Part shown: in pieces, positions 49,301-57,602 of the stretch
Position numbering within the stretch: the first letter of the stretch is position 1
Layout: the number at the start of each line of letters is the position of its first letter
Source of the DNA: Pomphorhynchus laevis
Taxonomy: Eukaryota; Acanthocephala; Palaeacanthocephala; Echinorhynchida; Pomphorhynchidae
Reading direction: 5' to 3'
Assembly: GCA_012934845.2 (NCBI GenBank)
Contig: WNNJ02001507.1
Coordinates: forward strand, 124,001-188,000
DNA length: 64,000 nucleotides
Notes under the pieces: model-generated
What the model was told of the DNA's origin: nothing
The model's input: the letters and a program-made list of their open reading frames with translations, nothing else
Database searches by the model: none
Program-made: the position numbers and the translations under genes

Positions 49301-52300
49301 AGTTTTTAATAATGTAATATAAGCCTCAAGAATTTTTTTATTTAAACAATTGGTTTCTTTTGCTAAAACAACAGTATTATTATAGTCAATATTGTGATCT
49401 AAATTTAAACTATGGTCGCACTACTGAGGCCCTTTTTGAGTGTGTACTTGTGTTGTTTTAATCTAGTCTCTAATGGTTAACATGTTTGACTCACATAAAT
49501 TTTATGGCATCCTAAACAAGAAATTTATAAGCAACTCCATCATTATCATATTTGGTTTTCTTTTTCAAAATGTTCTGTAACTTCGGTATTTTACTATTAT
49601 TCAAAACAATATTTGAAGTATTTAATGTTTTATTGTTTAAAACAAATCTTTTGAAATTAATAATCAAAAATTATCTATAAATGGTAATCCTATGTATTTC
49701 TTTTCTCTTTCTGGTCTAAAAGCAACGTATTTACGAGTTTTGGTACTTTAGTAAAAAGCCTTTTTAATTAACTATGATGGTAAACCGTTTTTATTTAATA
49801 GAATTATAATTATCTTGTTATTTACTTCAAGTTCATTTAAATTGGTAACAATCATTTTAATCCGTTAAAACAAAGAATTGGCAGCAGATATTTTCCAAGA
49901 TGTTGAGACATTGGTATTCCACGAAACAATATTTAAATTATTTGAATTTTTATAATAAACGGATGTTTTTAAAATATCATTTGATGTTCTACTAACGACG
50001 ACATCTAAAAATGTTAATCTATAATCTAATTCTAATTCTATTGTCCACTGAATATTTCCATCAAAACAATTTATTGCTCTTAATATGTCCTGTATATCAA
50101 TTGTGTACTCACAAATAGCAAACTTATCATCGACATATCCAATCCACATAACAATTCCATCCATCTTAGTGATATTTAATTTCTAATTTCTCAGATATAA
50201 TTCACTAAGAAGGAGTGCTAGAGGATTTCCTATTGCGAACCCATCATTTTGCTCGTATACTTCTGCATTAAATATTTAAATATTCTTATTCTAATTCTAT
50301 CGTCCACTGAATATTTTCATCAATATACTTTTATTTAATTTTTCTAGTAATTTTAATTATTATTTTTTATATTTTATTTATTTATTTTTAAATTATTTAT
50401 TTTGAATGGAAATATTATGGTTATAATTTATGTTGTGTTTCTAAACTATTTTGAATCATCCTTTTTTATTGCTTCTTGTGTACCTTTAAAACTTGTCGAA
50501 ATCGTGTCACAACAATTCAAACAACACTGAAAGTAGCTGTTTATCGCTAATAACATCACACCCGCTCAAAGAAAATGGCAGCGATCGTTTTGAACTTTTT
50601 TATATTATGCTAACAGAGGTTAGCATAATATCAAATAAAATTTTCCTCCATCTTTGATCCAGCTCCAATAATACTTTATTAATAATCGATCATTATCAAA
50701 TAGTTAAAATATATTTCTATACATAAATATAGAACATAAATATTTTAATTACAACATAAATAATTAATAATTAATATGCTTTCCCTATCCCCTTATCCCA
50801 TCTACCACTCCTCCTCTTATTGCTTCGTCTTTGGTAAAAGCAAATATAATCTGCATAAAATATGAATATAAATTGAAGATTTTTATTGAGTCTCCTTATG
50901 CCTTTTCCGGAGATAATAAAATTATAATGCAAAAAATTTTTTTAGAAAAAATTTAATCGGGCAATTTCGGTCTTTGTGTAAAAATTAAAGTTAATTATCG
51001 AATTTTTATTTTTAAATATATAAAGGCAACACCGATGTAATTAAATAATTGAACGTACGTGATTCAAATGCTACAATTATATAAATTGAATAGACTAAAA
51101 TCCGTACGTTTATTAATCGTGCACATAAATAATCAAAGTAAATCTTACTGCCTGTATTAGAAAAATGACAATCATTGCATTGAATATTGAGCCGTCAATT
51201 TAATGGTCTTTTGTATTAATTGTAAAATCTTTCCGTCAGCGAAATGATATCACGATAAGTATATTTATCATGATAAGTGAGTGTATTTTAGTTTAAAAAT
51301 TTAGTTATTTGTTTTATTTCATATGGATATTATGGATATTAATGTAGAGTTCAAAATAATGTTTAAACTAGAACTCCAGCGTATTAATTTAACTATAACT
51401 CAAGCTTATCACGTGGATATTAATTTTATGTTCTCTTAATCTAAACTGTTCACCAACAAACAATTAATAAATCAAAGCACAAGTAAGTATAAATGACGAG
51501 ATTTACGTTCATTTATCGTAAATTCATTACAGTTTATTTTCATGACATTTATTTCAATTTACCTATTCGATGTTTTCTAGAATGCATAATGTTGACCGAA
51601 GACGAGATATGACTTTTAACAAAATGTTACGCTCCAACCAGAAATATTTAAGTCCAGGTTTTGATTGGAAATTAATCGCTCTCTGTAAAATTAATATGAG
51701 TTCAGAATCGCTAATAAAGAAATCATTGTTGATGAATATAAAAAAGTAAGATGAAGCAAGTTAGAAAGTTACTATTGTTTATTATTTTAGTGAAGTGATT
51801 AATGATGTAGAAAAAGCAGCAAATATTCGTTCAATGCAAGATCTGGAATCAGCCAATAATTTGTAAGCGTTTTTACGATAATCATCAAAGCTATTTTCTG
51901 GTCAGCAAAATATAAAAATAAAAGAATTCTTTTGAAATTATAAAATTAATTAATTTTAAATATTAATTGAATTATAAATATTTTTAATATTTAAATTACA
52001 TTTATTAAGATCATGTCTAGCTATAGTTTGACATACTTGTGCCGTCTGCCTGTACTCCTCTGCATTTAGTAGTGAGATGAGTCAAAACAATGACGAATTT
52101 GTTTTGTCGATTCTTTCGTTGATGATAAATTAACTGATGATAAATTACTTCATGCGGAATTATCTCATTGCTCTTAAATGACAGTATTCAGTATTAGATT
52201 GGCAATTAAAGAGACGGTGTTATTCGTTAGATTCGCATATCGAATTAACTCCTTTAGATTAACACTTTCCACTGTGGCTCTCCTTTGAGCCACACTCCAT

Positions 52301-55300
52301 TAATATTTACTATAGAAAGTTAAAAATGGAAATTTAATAAAAATTGTCAGTATAATACTGAATACTGTCAGTTTAATTTCAGCTACACATTGAATTTCCT
52401 ATTTGTCTACTCTTATCTTTAAGAGTAGACAAATAGGAAAATTTAGTTATATTATTTTATCTAATCTGATCATATTGGATGTGATAATATCACAATTTTT
52501 ATTTTACATTATTCGGTTCTTTAAGAACATTCTTTATTTTTTTTATTCTTTTATTTTTATCCTTTGTTACTAATAAAAAATATATTTTTTATATACAGAT
52601 TTTTTAGAATTAAAATTCTTTAAAACATTAAAGTTTGCTTTTTGTTTTACAGATACGCTAAAGGAATGAATTTTTTCCAAACCAATAATGAATCAAACGC
52701 AATACGTTGCTTTAACGCTGCACTTGAATATGCAGAATATCACGTGGAATCTTTGTTGGCGAGAGGTGCTATGTAAGTTAATTTATAACACTTTGTATGG
52801 CGTTTAGAAATTTTTGATAATTATTTCTTTGTATTTGACTTTCTAAAATTATAAACCTTTTACTTTCACAATTTTCTCTCTCGACGAGACAGCCTGATAT
52901 GGAAATCAACACACGATATAAATCGTGTAATCTCCGACAGCATTAAACGTTGCATAGCCGCCTCTCTGCAAAGTTATGATATGATATGAGTTTATCAATG
53001 AATCATACAAGGCAAGACGAGGAGATTCACTCAAAAGGTTGTAAGTCGCTGGAATATCCTCGTTGAGCGGATAGTGATGACTTAATGCTTTCTAGAATCT
53101 CAGAAACGCTACTGGTTTCGCTAAAGGAACGAACAACGAAGAGGACACATTTATTTTACTTTTATTTATTGATTTTTATGTTACGCAATTCTATAGCATA
53201 TTCTCGTAAATGAAGTACAAAAGAATGGACAAAATTTGAACAAAAAGAGGCACGAATTTTGTCCATCGCATAATGAATAATAATTTTTACTTTTCAATTA
53301 TTTGAGGAGTGAAATTATTATTTGTTTATTACAATAAGCAATTATTATATTAAACACAAAAATACAGACAATTGGAACATTATCAGGAACTGGACCGGAT
53401 AAATTAAATTTGCTAGTACAGAAAATATTAATATATTAATCTTTTATAAATATATTTTTTAATATGTTTTATAGTTTAAAGAGTTTGACATTTTTGGTCC
53501 TTCATCTGAACATCAAATATTTCTTCAATATTTTCATATACATAACATCGTTTCTATGTGATTTGCATCGATATTCATGATCATCATTGTTATGATTTTA
53601 CAAACTTTAAGAAATACAGCTCTTGCAGCCTGTCTTCGCAATTAGTTTTATTATTGCATGGTCCATCCACTAGTCGACTAATGTTCCAAATAGAAGTAAT
53701 CAACTAATGAAAAAGAAATGATAAAAAGTCCAAAAATTCGTCATGTACTTTACCTTCTTCACATTGTCTGATATGCCTTTAACTCTCACTCTAACTCATT
53801 ATTTACTGCGTACCGTACATGTTCATTTTATCATAAAGTGCTTAGAATAGAAGAATATAATGAGGGTTAATATCCAGATGATATTATTATATTATTATTA
53901 TTCGGCTATTATTAGTTGGCTAATCAGATGATACCGGATACTGGATATTAAATTTTTGTACTTTAGTAAACCTTTTTTCGACAAATAGCAGCCGTGAAGA
54001 TATATAATGCATATAATGTCATATATACAAATTATGCTACTGAAAGCATCTAGCATCTTGATTTTTTACTCGTAAACAATTGTTTTCTAATTTTTGTAAA
54101 TTCCGAATAACCTTGTAAATATGTATAATAGCGTCATTTGGAATTTTATATCAGGATCAGCAAAACACTATTTTTTATTTTGCAAGCTGCTGCTTTTAAT
54201 CTATCAGAAACAAAAACAAAACAGACATTGATGTTTGTTTTGTGCAACAAAAATTTGATTGTGTTTGTAAAATCAAAAAAAAGTTTACAAAAAATGTTTT
54301 TGTTGTAAATAGAAAAATTATGAACAAAAATTCAGTTTATATTTTTTATAATATTTTTTCAGGCAAGCGAACAAGCATAATTTTAAGGAAGCACTTAAGG
54401 ATTTACAATATGCTTACGATCTTAACCCAGAAAACAAGACAGTAATAAAATACTTGTGCCGAGTTCTATGCGCTCTTGCCAATTGGTATGCATATCGTTT
54501 TATATTTGATTACCATAATCTTCTTTACTGGACAAGAATGTGTTTATTTGTTATATAAATATAAAATTTTATATTAAATATTAAATAAATTTATTACTAT
54601 AATATATTATTTGTATATTAAATATTATTTATATATTTAATAAAATTTAAAATAAAAAAATGTGATTTTCGTATTCATATTTGCTTGAAATACAAGTACT
54701 TGTTTTTAGATATTTGATTTTTATCTGTGCTGAGATTACTTCTGATAATGTATTGTTTGCTACATTCATCTACACCAAGTTCAACACCTGTAACAATGCT
54801 CTGTCTTTGGAATGTTTGAATCGATCCCTCAAGTTAGAGATAAAACCAAAAATTAGCCAATCTGTGTTGTTTATATTCACTTTATAGAGTCCCAAAAAAC
54901 CTTCCTTTTGGTAAATATTCACAAAGTATGCAAGAAGGGACATTTTCGGGCCGCTTTTTGTTGTTTTGGCAGCTTGTAGACGAACCTATGATACAAGCAA
55001 TTATTTAAACATTTAATCGAATTAAAAAGAAAGTATATAGTAAGTATTCATTTCTGAAGAATGCTACAAAAATCAGTTAAGAAACGTTTCGTTGGTAGAT
55101 ACAGTGAACAAAAGCGAAAATTACAAATCAACGTCTTGTTGTAAAAATCGTAATTTTTCTTCGTTCAGATCAATTAAAATAGTTATTTTGATATGAATAT
55201 AAATGCTTAAAATTAACTTTTGTTTCATTCTTCGATATAAATTTAGAGAAAGAATTAAATTTATTGCGATTCATATTATTACGATATTCTTTAAATTCAC

Positions 55301-57532
55301 GATAAATCGTTTTGATAATTGTGAGCAACACGTCTTGGCAAAACAGCATAGGATACATACATTATGTTATTTACTACAATAATATATATATTGAAAATCA
55401 TAACTTTTACAGATCGTAGACTGATACAATACTGTCTTTCCTGAATCAGCATCTACAATTCTTTCATATTTTGCTTCTTTATACGTTTTCATTCAATATT
55501 TGAGTATCCGAACAAAATATTCCTTATGTCATCTTCAAAATTCCTCAACGCAGTTTTCCGTAGACCACCTCGCGGCGCTTCAATTATGAATTCGCTTTCG
55601 ACAGTAGAGGTATTTAAGGAATTGTATCGTTTACTATGCGAAGTGCTGGCTTAGATACCTTTGCCTGATATTTTTGATTTTACAATTGATAGGTGTTTTC
55701 GAACCGCATCTTTTGTACACCATATCGTTTGTGTGGATTTATCTTTAAAACGTTTAACAGCTAATTGTTTCTATTATTTTCTTTAATGTGACTTTTGAAG
55801 GTCATCATTCCGAGCAGTGTAGTAGCACTGGGAGCACTATTAAGTAATAAATTTTTGGTTGTAGTGATATATTTTTATTTGGATTCAGGAGACTGAAAGT
55901 TGCAGTAGCCTTTGAAATCCAGTTCATCACTTTTGTGCCACCGATACAGATGTTGGATATCGCAGTACCTAAGTAGTTAAATGTGCGAACATTTTCAATC
56001 ACCTTGTAGTCCTTAATCTTGCATTATTGATGACATATAGACAGTACGAGACACTAAGATCTTTAAAAAACACAACATCCTCGTTAAAAATTCAGTAATT
56101 CAAAATAATTGACAGATAGCATGACGACTTAAGCTGTATAAAGCCACCTTGAAATCCAGGAACGCAAAAATAGTTGGCTAACGAAATTTCAAAATCAATT
56201 CCATTAAGAGATATGTTATGCGAATATCTGATATACGCATTCCCTTTGTGATTAAAATTTAGCCTGGCATTGCCTTAGATGAGTTTCTCTGGATGGACTT
56301 ATACACCATTGAGTGTCCCAGGGCAGGTGTAACAACAAATTATATATAAACAAGAAAGAAATATAATATTATATATTATATATAATTTATATATATCACT
56401 ATGAAGAGGCATATATATACCCCTTCACGAGGAAAACATAGTGATTTATAAATATAAATTATATATATTCAGAGATGCTGACTCAAATATATAATAGTAT
56501 GTCATGGATGTGCTGAGTATATAACGGTCCAGGATTTCTTACGAAATACGGCATTTATACTAAATGGTGTTGCTTGATAGACTGGACTTCGATTCACGAC
56601 TTTCAGTCACCATGTCACTTCTAGACGACCACTTCAGCATCAAAATGATGAGTACCCGGCAACACTCATCAGTAGAATGAGGTACACACTGGTCGTTTCG
56701 GTTGCCTGTGTGACATTGTGAATAAAGGCGTTTCCGACACTTTGCTTAATTGTCTGAGGCTTACGCTCTTAACCAGATCGAATTGCTGTGCGGACCATCC
56801 TTAAACACTAGGCAAAGATTGTTGCTGAATTGTCACTGCACTCGTTGGATCCTAAATGGATACGGCAGGTATAATAGTAGTGCACGGATGTGCTGAGTAA
56901 ACAACGGTCCAGGATTTCTTACGAAATACGGCATTTATACTAAATGGTGTTGCTTGATAGACTGGACTTCGATTCACGACTTTCAGTCACCATGTCACTT
57001 CTAAACGACCACTTCAGCATCGAAATGATGAGTACCCGGCAACACTCATCAGTAGAATGAGGCTTAATTGTCTGAGGCGTAAGCCTCAGACAATTAAGCA
57101 AAGTGTCGGAAACGCCTTTATTCACAATGTCACACAGGCAACCGAACGACCAGTGTGTACATCATTCTACTGATGAATGCTGCCGGGTACTCATCATTTA
57201 GATGTTGAAGTGGTCGTCTAGAAGTGACATGGTGACTGAAAGTCGTGAATCGAAGTCTAGTCTATCAAGCAACACCATTTAGTATAAATGCCGTATTTCG
57301 TAAGAAATCCTGGACCGTTGTTTACTCAGCACATCCGTGCACTACTATTATATATATTGTAAGTATAAATTATAATCAATTTATAAACAAAAATATTTAA
57401 TAGCTTTAACACACAATGTTTGTGAAAATTGTGTGTTAAAATGGCGAAATTGTGAAAATTGTGAAAATGGCGAAACGTAAATTGAAGAAGTAATCTTTGT
57501 TTTTTGTTGGTAGAGACCAATAATCATATTTC

Positions 57533-57602
<70 letters not shown>

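Larger units (their letters stand above)
48780..50703 (-). mobile_element. Penelope-like element between inverted arms
   Basis: Inverted arms 48780-49200 and about 50331-50703 (each near 400 bp, about 80 percent identical) flank reverse transcriptase sequence on the - strand and GIY-YIG endonuclease traces at 49410-49550 (VSQTC-stop-PLETRLKQHK, KKGLSSAT). A second RT scrap (ENIQWTIELE) at 50295-50325 duplicates part of the main RT, so this is a partial tandem copy. The left arm has a hammerhead-like motif at 48858-48889 on the - strand. An (AT)n tract lies at 49247-49298. Confidence 0.75.
56490..57345. repeat. Foldback repeat cluster, family 2
   Basis: A unit beginning near the GGTCCAGGATTTCTTACGAA word occurs at 56490-56770 and 56880-57062 in the same orientation, and inverted at 57100-57345. 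The second and third form a long inverted repeat centred on CTTAATTGTCTGAGGC-GTAA-GCCTCAGACAATTAAG (57063-57098, perfect). Carries the hammerhead-like core described below. Confidence 0.85.

Noticed and set aside
55170-55358. - strand 62-codon open frame
   Set aside because: AT-rich Asn/Lys/Phe text with no motif; likely chance.
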